From the NCBI GenBank assembly GCA_965261795.1, contig OZ253476.1:1612001-1676000 (forward strand): a DNA stretch of 64,000 bases, in the 5' to 3' direction. Below are positions 15,900 to 25,500 of this stretch, in pieces; within the stretch, counting starts at the first letter, position 1; each line of letters begins with the position of its first letter. This stretch comes from CBDCFV01 sp965261795. GTDB lineage: Bacteria > Chloroflexota > Dehalococcoidia > Lucifugimonadales > UBA3495. The position numbers and the translations under genes are program-made. The notes under the pieces were generated by a model, which was not told where the DNA came from, searched no databases, and saw nothing but the letters and a program-made list of their open reading frames with translations.

Positions 15900-17552
15900 A
15901 TGAACACCGCGGGTTCATATCTCCAAAAGTCATCGAAGGCGCTGTTGAGCTACGACCTGCAAACGTTCCGAGGGGACGTTTTCGGCGGAATCACAGCGGC
16001 GGTGGTAGGACTGCCGGTGGCGTTGGCCTTCGGCGTAGCGTCGGGTTTGGGCGCGCTTGCCGGCATATACGGGGCAATTGCGGTCGGTTTCTTCGCGGCC
16101 GTGTTCGGAGGGACGCGGTCACAAATATCCGGCCCCACCGGGCCAATGGCCGTGGCAATGGCCGTGGTCGTCACCGCCCACGCGAGCAATATATCCGAGG
16201 CTTTCACCATAGCCATCATGGCGGGCTTGATACAAGTCCTTCTGGGCGTGATGAAAATCGGCCGTTTCGTGGCTTTTACTCCGTATTCGGTGATCTCCGG
16301 GTTCATGTCGGGCATTGGCGTAATCATCATCCTGTTGCAGACGCTGCCTTTCATGGGCGCGGCGGTCTCTGCGGGCGGACCGCTGGGTGCGGTGCGGTCG
16401 TGGCCCGGCGCGATACAAGGTATCAACTTCGAGGCTCTTGCCATCGCCTGCGTCACGCTCGTTGTTGGGGTGTTATGGCCCAAGCAGCTAAGGAAGTACA
16501 TGCCTCCCACATTGGCGGCCCTGATCGCCGGGACGCTGCTGGGTGTTTTGTGGCTGACCAACACGCCGGTCATAGGCGAGGTCCCAACCGGACTGCCTAT
16601 ACCCCGCCTGCCCGACCTTTCGGTCCACATATTAACCAACGCAGTGCAACCGGCGCTGACCATTGCGCTGCTCGGCTCCATCGACAGCCTGCTTACCTCC
16701 CTGATAGCCGACTCGCTGACTCGGACCCGCCATAGCCCTAACCGGGAGTTGGTGGGCCAGGGCATCGGCAACATGATGGCTGGGTTTGTCGGCGGCCTGC
16801 CGGGGGCGGGAGCCACCATGGGCACGGTGGTGAACATTCGCGCCGGCGGGCGGACTCGCATGTCCGGAGTCTTGAGAGCAGCGATCCTGCTGGCACTGGT
16901 GCTGGGTCTTGCCAAATACGTCGGGGCCATACCCCACGCCGTCCTTGCCGGCATCCTGATGAAGGTCGGCTGGGACATTATAGACTGGCGTTTCCTCACC
17001 CGAATTCATCACGTTCAGCGGGAACACCTCCTGGTGATGCTGATTACCATGGGCCTCACGGTGTTTCTCGACCTTGTAACCGCTGTGGCGATAGGCCTTA
17101 TAGCCGCGGGGATGGCCAGCGCGCGGCAGTTCGAGCGGCTGGAGTTGGACAGCGTCGTTTCGACGCCGTTGCTGGACCAGAGTTTCCTCGGAATTCAGGA
17201 TGGCGACGACGACTTTTCGGCCCGGGTTGGATTGGTGGCCTTGAGAGGGAGCTTTTCCGTCGCATCCTCCAACAAGCTTATCGACACCATCAGCAAGGAT
17301 GTCGGGGAGCATGAAGTCGTGATCCTCGACTTCTCCAACACCTTATACATGGACGACAGCGCGGCCTTGTTGGTGGAGCAGTTGATCGACGTGGCCATAG
17401 CCGAAGACACCGATTGCGTCGTGATGGGTCTCAGAGGCGGCGTTGCCAGGAACCTCCGGGGGCTCAACGTCCTGAAACACGTTCCTCCCGACAACATAGT
17501 TGAAACCTTGGATGATGCTAGGGAGGCCTCGAAACGGATACTTGAGGTTTAG
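15900..17552 (+). CDS. SulP-family anion transporter with C-terminal STAS domain
   Basis: This 550-residue protein has about ten to twelve membrane helices followed by a cytoplasmic STAS domain. Hallmarks are DVFGGITAAVVGLPVALAFG near residue 25, RSQISGPTGPMAVAMAV near 80 and GLPGAGATMGTVVNIRAGGRT near 300. The STAS part (about 440-550) contains VVILDFSNTLYMDDSAALLV. The family exchanges or symports sulfate, bicarbonate or other anions; the substrate cannot be assigned from sequence alone. It stands alone on the plus strand, with no sulfate-assimilation or carbonic-anhydrase gene near it. Confidence 0.92.
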   Translation: MNTAGSYLQKSSKALLSYDLQTFRGDVFGGITAAVVGLPVALAFGVASGLGALAGIYGAIAVGFFAAVFGGTRSQISGPTGPMAVAMAVVVTAHASNISEAFTIAIMAGLIQVLLGVMKIGRFVAFTPYSVISGFMSGIGVIIILLQTLPFMGAAVSAGGPLGAVRSWPGAIQGINFEALAIACVTLVVGVLWPKQLRKYMPPTLAALIAGTLLGVLWLTNTPVIGEVPTGLPIPRLPDLSVHILTNAVQPALTIALLGSIDSLLTSLIADSLTRTRHSPNRELVGQGIGNMMAGFVGGLPGAGATMGTVVNIRAGGRTRMSGVLRAAILLALVLGLAKYVGAIPHAVLAGILMKVGWDIIDWRFLTRIHHVQREHLLVMLITMGLTVFLDLVTAVAIGLIAAGMASARQFERLELDSVVSTPLLDQSFLGIQDGDDDFSARVGLVALRGSFSVASSNKLIDTISKDVGEHEVVILDFSNTLYMDDSAALLVEQLIDVAIAEDTDCVVMGLRGGVARNLRGLNVLKHVPPDNIVETLDDAREASKRILEV

Positions 17553-17665
17553 AAGCAGGGAATGTTGTTGGCAGGTAAGCAGGGTGCCGCCGAGACAAAG
17601 CGACTGCCAGGGAGAGGGAACTGTCTGCAGGGTCGGCTTATTCCAGGTAGGATGTTAATTGAGAG

Positions 17666-17902
17666 GTGCCAACGATACTGAGAGAGGGGCCGTATAGATT
17701 CTTCTTCTACACGGCAGACCGGATGGAACCCCCCTCACGTCCATGTTGAACGTGATAACCGGGTCGCCAAACTCTGGTTAAACCCGTTAGGCTTCAGTCC
17801 AGCGGCGGTTTAAGGCGCCCCGAAATACGCCGGATAACGCGAATAGTGGAGGAAAACCAGATGTTTATCATGGGAGAATGGAATGTACGTCTCAACAATT
17901 GA
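17666..17902 (+). pseudogene. DUF4160-type gene broken by two frameshifts
   Basis: From GTG 17666 the frame reads VPTILREGPYRFFFYTADRMEPP and would continue to HVHVERDNRVAKLWLNP only after removing one base in a run of six C (17729-17734). The remainder, VRLQSSGG then PEIRRITRIVEENQ and MGEWNVRLNN, needs one base added near 17785 and returns to the original frame, ending at TGA 17902. This is the DUF4160 sequence pattern. It overlaps the start of the DUF2442 gene, the usual partner. Either it is a decayed gene or the assembly has two single-base errors here. Confidence 0.7.
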
Positions 17903-18242
17903 GGTGATGGTGCCGGATGCGTTGGAAGTTGTGGTTACCGAAGACACGTTAACCGTTGAGCTTTCAGACGGCCGGACCATATCTGTGCCATTAGATTGGT
18001 ATCCCAGACTGGTGCACGCGACGCCGGGCGAACAAAACAACTGGCGGCTGATAGGTGGAGGGCAGGGTATCCATTGGACAGACCTGGATGAGGACATCAG
18101 CGTGGAGGGATTGCTGGCCGGCAGGCAATCCGGCGAGAGTCAGAAGTCCCTTAAACAATGGCTGGAAGCGAAACAAACAAGGCAAGGTCTAACCTTGTAC
18201 GAACTCGCAGCCTACGAAAAAGAACGGCAGCAGGGCATTTGA
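17883..18242 (+). CDS. DUF2442 protein
   Basis: This 119-residue protein has the DUF2442 pattern: VVVTEDTLTVELSDGRTISVP, LDWYPRLVHATP and GGGQGIHWTDLDEDISVEGLL. A helical C-terminal extension follows with an EAKQTRQGLTLYEL-type segment. DUF2442 genes are often paired with DUF4160 genes, in an arrangement reminiscent of toxin-antitoxin operons, and the broken DUF4160 gene overlaps its start by 20 bases. Biochemical function of the family is not established to my knowledge. Confidence 0.85.
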   Translation: MYVSTIEVMVPDALEVVVTEDTLTVELSDGRTISVPLDWYPRLVHATPGEQNNWRLIGGGQGIHWTDLDEDISVEGLLAGRQSGESQKSLKQWLEAKQTRQGLTLYELAAYEKERQQGI

Positions 18243-18343
18243 TGACTGATAGGGTTTAACTGTCTGACGGCTGGCAACTGGCGCGGCTACACCGGTTCTA
18301 CTTGTCTGGTGAAGCACTGCCGGAGGGGTGTGGGATCAAGCAC

Positions 18344-19102
18344 ATGGAGCCGGCCTGGGAGGAAGTTCTGACTGTGCCCAGCCGCGATAGAGTCCGCCTT
18401 GGCAACACGATCATCGACTACGAAATCCGGCGAAGCGTCCGCCGCAAGAAGACTGTCCAGATTACGCTGGAAAGCGGCGATGTGCACGTCATGGCTCCTT
18501 CGAAACTGCCCAAGCGCGAGATACAGCAGATTGTTCTCAAGAAGGCTTCCTGGATTATCGGACGTATGTCCGAGGCAGCACAGGAAGCGCCGCCCAAGCG
18601 GTTCGTTAGCGGGGAAACGCTGCCGTATTTAGGCCGCGATGTGCGCCTGATTGTCGAATTCGCTGACATTGCGTCGCCCACAGTAAGCCTCGACCATTGG
18701 ACCTTGTACATCGCAGCGCCGCACGGCAAGAACTTGAATGACCATGCCAGCCAAATCCGGGAGGCAGTTGTCAGTTGGTATCAAGCCCGCGCTGCAGAAC
18801 ACCTGCCGGCGGAGGTGGACCGTTGGTGGGACCGGTTGGGTGTCGAGAATAAGTCTCGGATACTCATCCGAAACCAGCGCAGCCGGTGGGGAAGCTGCGC
18901 TCACGATGGCACTCTGCGCTTCAACTGGCGGATGATGATGCTCGATCCGTCGTTAGTCGAGTACATCGTGGTGCACGAACTCGCCCATCTGAGCGTCATG
19001 AACCACTCGGCGGACTTTTGGAATTTGGTAGTCCAAGTCTTGCCGGACGCGCAACAACGCCGCCGCCGCCTGAGAGAAGCTGGAAAGGCGCTTCCGCTGT
19101 AG
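18344..19102 (+). CDS. YgjP/DUF45-type zinc metallopeptidase
   Basis: The product (about 252 residues from ATG 18344; a TTG at 18302 is also in frame) has VRRKKTVQITLESGDVHVMAP near the start, as in YgjP-like proteins. It then has RNQRSRWGSC and the zinc-binding VHELAHLSVMNHSADFW near residue 210, in which HELAH supplies two ligands and the glutamate, and NHS a third histidine. The family is linked to M48-like metallopeptidases and is often found near restriction enzymes, but its substrates are unknown. It stands 101 bases downstream of the DUF2442 gene. Confidence 0.88.
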   Translation: MEPAWEEVLTVPSRDRVRLGNTIIDYEIRRSVRRKKTVQITLESGDVHVMAPSKLPKREIQQIVLKKASWIIGRMSEAAQEAPPKRFVSGETLPYLGRDVRLIVEFADIASPTVSLDHWTLYIAAPHGKNLNDHASQIREAVVSWYQARAAEHLPAEVDRWWDRLGVENKSRILIRNQRSRWGSCAHDGTLRFNWRMMMLDPSLVEYIVVHELAHLSVMNHSADFWNLVVQVLPDAQQRRRRLREAGKALPL

Positions 19103-19720
19103 CCAGGAAACGCCCCAACAATTCTCTTTTCCGGGACAGGTCCGGTATAGCTCAGGCCTGGGAACCCGCTTGCCAGAGGCGGATTCCCGTGACACCCGCG
19201 GATTCCCGTGACACCCGCGGATTCCCGTGACACCCGCGGATTCCCGTGACACCCGCGGATTCCCGTGACACCCGCGGATTCCCGTGACACCCGCGGATTC
19301 CCGTGACACCCGCGGATTCCCGTGACACCCAATGTAATCGGCAACATCACGTCAACGACCGCCCAGATGACCCAGGCTGTATCGGTCTCGTTAAGGTTCT
19401 GCTCGCCCAATGCCAGCAGCGAAAACCAGTTGTGCAGGAACAGAATCGTAACGCCCACAGCGAGGTGGAAAGCGGCGTCGGCTTCCAAGTACCGGCGGGT
19501 AACGGGTCCCTCAGGGTCGCGCCCACACTCCTCCCGCTTGCGGGAAAAATTAAAAATCAGGGCCAGTGCCAGCCCTATCACCATCAGAACGTCCAGCACA
19601 CTCCATACGGTCAATTACGTCGAAGGACTTGACGAGGAACGGATTGATGACGAAGTACGCGGCCACTGCCACGGCAAGGGCGGCCAAGTGCATTCCCACA
19701 GGTTTCCGCAATGCTTCCAT
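18901..19720 (-). pseudogene. membrane-protein gene with an apparent frameshift and repeat-altered 3' end
   Basis: ATG 19720 (GGAG five bases upstream) opens MEALRKPVGMHLAALAVAVA then AYFVINPFLVKSFDVIDR. Near 19610 the sensible reading moves to another frame: VWSVLDVLMVIGLALALIFN, then EADAAFHLAVGVTILFLHNW and IWAVVDVMLPITLG, after which the frame enters the 19-bp array and runs on as nonsense to 18901 across the metallopeptidase gene. Taken together it looks like a protein of about 130 residues with four hydrophobic segments, broken once and with its natural stop displaced by the repeat. Two overlapping small genes are the alternative. It lies 79 bases after the ammonium-transporter gene. 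Confidence 0.5.
19181..19330. repeat. 19-bp tandem repeat, eight units
   Basis: The unit GGATTCCCGTGACACCCGC repeats eight times with a 19-bp period and practically no variation; the last unit is cut short. Because 19 is not a multiple of three, the array cycles through all frames. It lies at the 3' end of the minus-strand membrane-protein gene and between it and the metallopeptidase gene. Confidence 0.95.
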
Positions 19721-19798
19721 GATGTCTCCGTCACCACCTATTTCACGCTCAAGACTGGAGAGTCCAAGCTTCAATGGGAGGAATAGGAGCGCCTGCCG

Positions 19799-21190
19799 CT
19801 ACTCGTCTTCGTCGTAGAACTCTTCCGGCATAAGCACGAATTCGGGGTAGGCTTCGAGCCCAAGCTCCCCGGCATCCTGGCCCAATTGTTCGACTTGGCG
19901 CGATACTCTCAGTCCCAGCGCCAAATCTATTCCCTTCCACAGCAGCCACGAGATGCCGAACGTGAACACTCCTATCGCTACGATGCCGAGCAACTGGATA
20001 TGGATTAAGCCGCCACCGGCAATGCAGACCGCCAAGGTACCCCAGATGCCGGCGAACAGGTGGGCCGGAATTGCCCCGACAACGTCATCCAGCTTGACAA
20101 TCTCCATGAGCTTGAGCCCGCCGGTGCATATAATACCGCCTATGGCGCCGATGACGACCGCCCAGTAAGGGTGGACGATGTCGGGGCCGGCAGTGATGGA
20201 GACAAGGCCGGCGATGGCGCCGTTCAGTCCGGCAAACAAGTCCATGCGGCCCAGGATGGGACGGGAGACGGCAAGGGCCGCCATCACCCCGGCAGCGGCC
20301 GCCAGGTTGGTGTTGACGAGCACGTTGCTCATCCCCACGGCGTCGACCGCGCTTCCCAAGGCCAGTTGCGACCCGCCGTTGAAGCCGAACCAACCCAGCC
20401 ACAAAATGAATACCCCCAGGGTCACCACCAGAACGTTGGAAGGGGGCGTTGCCCTGGCGCCGCCGTCGCGGCGGAACTTGCCCAGCCTGGGCCCTACGAC
20501 CATCACGCCGGCGAGGGCCGCCCAACCGCCGGTGCTGTGCACTATGGTGGAGCCTGCGAAGTCCTTGAAACCAAGGTCTGCCAGCCAGCCGCCGCCCCAG
20601 GTCCATGCGCCGACGATGGGGTAGATTAACGCGGTCAACAACAGGGTGAACAGGAAGAAAGGCCATAGCTTGATCCGCTCGGCAATTGCGCCGGACACAA
20701 TCGAGGCTGTGGTCGCCACGAATACCATCTGGAAGAACCAGTCGGACATGACGGCCCTTCCGCTCTCCACAACCTTGGCCACTGCGTCAGTATCTCCACT
20801 CAACATGGCGATCTCATCGGCGGACGGACCGTAGAAAATCTTGAACGAGCCGATGACGCCGGCGAAGTTGTCCACACCGACGTACATGAGGTTGTAGCCG
20901 ATGAAGAAGAAGGCCAGCCCGGCAATCGAGTACAGGCCGATGTTCTTCAAGCAGATCATGGATGCGTTCTTGGTGCGTACCGAGCCCGACTCAAGCATCG
21001 TGAATCCGGCGCACATCCACATCACAAGGGCGCCCCATATTAAGAACGCAAAGGTGTTGAGAATGAACTGGGACTCGCTGTCGACTCCAGCCGCGTGGGC
21101 TATAGCCGGCCGGCCAAAAAAGAATCCGACGGTTAGGACCGCCATTAATACTGTTACGGCGACGCGGCCGTGGCGCCAGAATATACTCAT
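19799..21190 (-). CDS. amt: ammonium transporter
   Basis: The 463-residue protein has an N-terminal signal-like segment and about eleven membrane helices. Amt signatures are MWMCAGFTMLESGSVRTKN near residue 60, FQMVFVATTASIVSGAIAER near 155, DFAGSTIVHSTGGWAALAG near 215 and GMSNVLVNTNLAAAAGVMAA near 300. It conducts ammonium/ammonia across the inner membrane. No glnK (PII) gene is adjacent, which is unusual, although the acidic C-terminal tail is the kind of segment PII contacts. Confidence 0.95.
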   Translation of the reverse strand: MSIFWRHGRVAVTVLMAVLTVGFFFGRPAIAHAAGVDSESQFILNTFAFLIWGALVMWMCAGFTMLESGSVRTKNASMICLKNIGLYSIAGLAFFFIGYNLMYVGVDNFAGVIGSFKIFYGPSADEIAMLSGDTDAVAKVVESGRAVMSDWFFQMVFVATTASIVSGAIAERIKLWPFFLFTLLLTALIYPIVGAWTWGGGWLADLGFKDFAGSTIVHSTGGWAALAGVMVVGPRLGKFRRDGGARATPPSNVLVVTLGVFILWLGWFGFNGGSQLALGSAVDAVGMSNVLVNTNLAAAAGVMAALAVSRPILGRMDLFAGLNGAIAGLVSITAGPDIVHPYWAVVIGAIGGIICTGGLKLMEIVKLDDVVGAIPAHLFAGIWGTLAVCIAGGGLIHIQLLGIVAIGVFTFGISWLLWKGIDLALGLRVSRQVEQLGQDAGELGLEAYPEFVLMPEEFYDEDE

Positions 21191-21257
21191 AGACCTCGTC
21201 CAGTTATCAATGGATTGGGACCCAGGAAACCCCTTGGCCCATATGCCAGTTCCTGAC

Positions 21258-21443
21258 TAAGAAACTATCTCAAAACTTGTCGCAGCACCCAACCCGTCAT
21301 TCCCGCACCCAACCCGTCATTCCCGCATCCAGCCCGTCATTCCCGCATCCAGCCCGTCATTCCCGCGCAGGCGGGAATCTATAGGCCTCGGTCAGCTACG
21401 TGGGGAAATCAGCGAGACTGATTGGTTTTGACATAGTCCCTAA
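21258..21443. mobile_element. MITE-like element, family 1 (copy 1)
   Basis: The ends are an imperfect inverted repeat: AAGAAACTATCTCAAAAC on the left and GGTTTTGACATAGTCCCTAA on the right. Inside are four to five degenerate units of about 20 bp (GCACCCAACCCGTCATTCCC) ending in the palindrome ATTCCCGCGCAGGCGGGAAT at 21359-21378. There is no coding capacity. Two more copies occur at 29322-29594 and 40030-40175. The remaining 200 bases before the next gene hold nothing recognisable. Confidence 0.75.
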
Positions 21444-21642
21444 AGGCCGCTGGTCCGGTACCGGTTATTTGTTGAGCACTTCCGATACATCGTTATCCCT
21501 AGTAGTCCCGCCAGAGTTTACCATAACCCGTCTTGATCCGGCACGGTCACCAACTACTAATGGTTGGCTGCCGGTACAGGAAGCGGTGTCCGCTGAGATG
21601 CTATCGTTGCCCCAATTGGGGCAATGCCGTTATTCTAATCGA

Positions 21643-22599
21643 ATGAAGCGAATACTCGTTACCGGCGCGGCCGGACAGCTTGGCTCCGAGCTAGTGCCCG
21701 CCCTGCGTGATAGATACGGCGGGGTCAACGTTGTCGCCGCCCAACACCGCAGCCCGTTGACCGAAGAAGTCGCCAACACCGGTCCGTCGACCATGGTCGA
21801 TGTCACCGACCAGAGCTCAATGGAACGGGCTATCAGGGACTACGGGATAGATTCCGTTTACCATCTGGGGTCGCTGCTGTCGGTGGCGGCGGAGGCCAAT
21901 CGCCCCCTTTCCCACCGGGTTAACATAAACGGTCTGTTGAATGTGCTGGAGGCTGCCTGTGGCGCTGAATTGGAGCGGGTGATTATTCCAAGCTCCATCG
22001 CCGCTTTCGGCGTGGACACACCCCACGACAACACTCCCAACGAGACCCTGCAACGCCCCACTTCCTTGTACGGCATCTCCAAGGTGTTTGGCGAGTTGAT
22101 GGGCAACTATTTCTTCGAGCGCGTGGGCTTGGATGTCCGGGGCGTAAGGCTGCCCGGCGTGATAAGTTGGAAGGTGGAACCGGGAGGCGGTACGACGGAC
22201 TATGCCGTTGACGCCTTCTACGGGGCCATACGTGAAGGGAGGTACAGTTGCTATCTGCGGCCCGGCACCTACCTTCCGATGATGTACGTGCCCGATGCCA
22301 TCAAGGCTATGATAGAGGTCGCAGAGGCGGACATAGAAGGCCTTCGGCATCACGCCGATTACAATGTCAACTCCATGAGCTTCGAGCCGGAAGAGTTGGC
22401 CGAGGCCATCCGGCGGCGTATGCCGGGTTTCACTATTGACTACGACATAGACCCGCTGCGCCAGTATATCGCCGACTCCTGGCCCAACTCACTGGACGAC
22501 ACCGCCGCTCGCCAGGAGTGGGGATGGCGTCCCGAGTACGGCCTTGAGGCCATGGTGGACGACATGTTCGAAAACCTGTCACTGAAGCTTTTGGGCTAA
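21643..22599 (+). CDS. NAD-dependent epimerase/dehydratase family protein, probable L-threonine 3-dehydrogenase (SDR type)
   Basis: ATG 21643 opens MKRILVTGAAGQLGSELVP, a Rossmann dinucleotide motif; the open frame to its left has no family resemblance and overlaps a repeat element. The 318-residue protein has SSIAAFG and YGISKVFGE (the catalytic Tyr-Lys pair). The blocks VRGVRLPGVISWK, EPGGGTTDYAVDAFY and LPMMYVPDAIKAMIE are characteristic of the short SDR-type L-threonine 3-dehydrogenases, which oxidise threonine to 2-amino-3-ketobutyrate. No ketobutyrate CoA-ligase gene (kbl) is adjacent. It converges with addA, overlapping it by four bases at the stops. Confidence 0.78.
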   Translation: MKRILVTGAAGQLGSELVPALRDRYGGVNVVAAQHRSPLTEEVANTGPSTMVDVTDQSSMERAIRDYGIDSVYHLGSLLSVAAEANRPLSHRVNINGLLNVLEAACGAELERVIIPSSIAAFGVDTPHDNTPNETLQRPTSLYGISKVFGELMGNYFFERVGLDVRGVRLPGVISWKVEPGGGTTDYAVDAFYGAIREGRYSCYLRPGTYLPMMYVPDAIKAMIEVAEADIEGLRHHADYNVNSMSFEPEELAEAIRRRMPGFTIDYDIDPLRQYIADSWPNSLDDTAARQEWGWRPEYGLEAMVDDMFENLSLKLLG

Positions 22600-25500
22600 C
22601 GGACTTCGGCGTTGTTCAGGTGATTCTCAGCGGCTGATGCTGCTTGAGCGGCGAATCCGGGTAGATCGGGCAGGGCCTCGGAGCGGTTGGCGTGGAGGAA
22701 AAGGAACACCACTTCCGTTACGGGTTTCCCCGTTGCTCTTTCAACCGCCAGGGCATAGGCTCCTCCTTGCGGGCCGTACCTCGCAGCCGCGTCCTCGACA
22801 TGGTCCGAGTCCACCGCGTCGGTCTTGTAGTCCACCACGATAAGGTTGCCGTCTTCTTCAAACAGCAGGTCTATGAACCCTTCCAACACCCCTTCGCCCA
22901 AGGGGGCGGCCACCGGCGCCTCCCGCCAGAACCGGGACGCTGCAACCGCCCTGCGAACAACTTCGCTGTCCACGGCTACGCGAGCCAAACGGGCCACTTC
23001 GGCCGACCGCTGGGGGATTCCTTCAGCCGCGGCTTGGGCGCGGGATGTTTCGTCGATGCCGTCGCCGGTGGAGAGATCTATGGTCTGAAGCACCGAGTGG
23101 ACCGCCCTTCCCACCGAAGTCCCGCCCCGGCCCCGTCTCCAGGGTTCGTCGGTATCGGGTTCCTCCTTCAACACTTGGGCCAGCTTGGTAGCGGAAACCG
23201 ACACGGGCCTGCCCTGTAGCCGAATGGTCTCCGCCCGGCGATTGAGCCACTCTTCCCGGTCTACCAGGGAGTGACCTTCCAGTGTGGCGCCATTGGGAGA
23301 GGCGTCCTTGCGTTGCGGCGCAGTCCTGCCGACCAGCGGGGCAGGCTCCCAGAGGTGGTCCGCGTCGTCCAGAATTTCGGCGATTTTATCGGCGTCCGTA
23401 TTACGATTGCGGCCCTTGGAGGAGCGGTGCAGGCTTATCACAAGATGGTCCCGCGCCCTGGTGGACGCGACGTAGAGCAGCCGGACCTGTTCATCATCGC
23501 CAAGCTCACGCTCCCAGGTTGCCAGCGTTTCATAGCCCGGTGTTTCAAATCTCCGGCCTTCCGGGCCCACGGATATTTCCACTGTATGCGTGTCCCGGTC
23601 AAATAGGACGACCTCCCGGCGGGTCGAGCGTTGCGTGTTCAGCGCCGTTAGAATCACGACGGGGAATTCCAGCCCCTTGGCGGCGTGGACGGTCATAATC
23701 CTGACCGCTTCTTCATCACCCTCCGGCACGGGCGTTTCGGTCACTCTCGCCCCCTCTGCGGCTTGGCGTTCTATCCACTCCAGAAACTTCCGCAACGAGT
23801 TCCCGCCCGTCTCGATGAAGGAACGCGCCTGCTCCACAATGAAGCGGAACCTTCGCCACTGCTCCCGGGTCCTTGGATGGTCAATGGCCGATTCCATGAG
23901 CAGCCGCGCACGGATGAACCGGTCTATCAATTCCGGCAGGGACATCCAGAGCCGGTGTTCGTGGAAATCTTGAAGCAGACCGAAGGCTTCGGCTACCGGG
24001 CCGCCGGCAACGTTGTCCTCCGATAGGTAATCGAATTTGCCCCCGGCCTCAGAGAATCGCAATAATTCCACGTCGCTGCAAGCAAAGGCCGGAGACCGGA
24101 GCGCCGCCACCGTCGCCACTTGATTCGCCGGGTCGTCGATGGCCTTTAAACAATTCAGCAGGTCCATGACTTCCTGGGTGGCGAAGATGAGAGAAGCGCC
24201 TTCCAGCCGGTACGGCACGTCAGCTTCGTCCAACGCCTGTTCCAGAGTCCTCAGGCCGGTGCGTCTCGGCATGAGTACGCATATATCCGAGTACGTGGCA
24301 TCCGTGTACCGTTCCTCCCCCGTCTCCGCCGTTTGCGCGGTATCGAGGACCTGCCACCCCTCGCCGACTATGGTGTTCAACAGGTTGGCGATGTCCCGGG
24401 CCTCTTCCCATCTTACGGCGTTTACGTTCTCGTCCAGAGCTTCACCGAGCCGGTAGACTCTGGGATGGCCCGGATGGGCGGTCTCCGCTTCCCAACGGTG
24501 GGTGACGGGAGCGTATTTCGCTTGATGCTCAGATCCCTCGCCCATCCACTGCTCGTAAACGTGGTTGACCCATTCCAGCACCGGGCGTTGGGAGCGGAAG
24601 TTCTGGACCAACTGCACGGTATCCCCGCCCATGACCTGCCGCAGTTTGCTCATTTGGCGGACGTCGGCCCGGCGGAACCGGTAAATCGACTGTTTGGGAT
24701 CGCCGACGACAAACAACTTGCCCCGTTGTGGGACGACTTGGTCCCATGACACCGGTCTGTTCACCGCCGGAAGGTCGCCGCCTCCTTCCATAACCCCTTC
24801 GGCAACCCCTTCGGCAACCCCTTCGGCAACCCCTTCGGCGATGAACATAGCTATCTCAGCCTGTATCGGGTCGGTGTCTTGAGCTTCGTCCACCAGGAGG
24901 TGGGAAAAACGCCGCCGGAAATGATCGCGCACCTCAACGTTGTCTCGCAACAGGTCCCTGGCCCACACCAGCAGGTCGTGGAACCCGGTTTTGCCATCGC
25001 TCTTACGCTTCCTGGCAAAGTCTTCCACGAAATCCTTTAATGCCCGCAGTACCGGCATCAACGCCGATTGGTGGGCTTGGGCCAGTTCTTCCGTGGCCGC
25101 TTCATGCAAGTCGCCAAGCAGTTCCTTCAGGACTTTGCAGGCATTCTCGGAAGTTGCCGGGTCACGCTCCCAGTCCCTCTGATTTCCCCGTCCTTGGCGG
25201 ATCGGGAGCGTCCGCTGCAACTGCCTATACACCGACGGGGAGGCGTTTCCCAATTCCACGAACCTGTTTACCGCCAGCAAAACCCGTTGGACATGGCTGT
25301 ATAGCGGGTCCGGCTCGCCCAGTTTCGAATACTGGCACAACCTCTCCAACTCCCCGGAGTCATCCACCAACTGTTGCACCGCCGAGGCCGGGGGCATCGG
25401 AATGTCAGCAAATGACGCCCCCTCGATCAGGTCGTAGTTCTGGTGAAACTCCAGCGCGACCGATCTCAGCTGGTCTATAGACAACCCCAAGGAAAGGGCC

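Noticed and set aside
15950..16999. Minus-strand open frame of 349 codons
   Set aside because: It lies antisense within the SulP gene, which has full family motifs; the frame is a by-product of GC-rich codon use.
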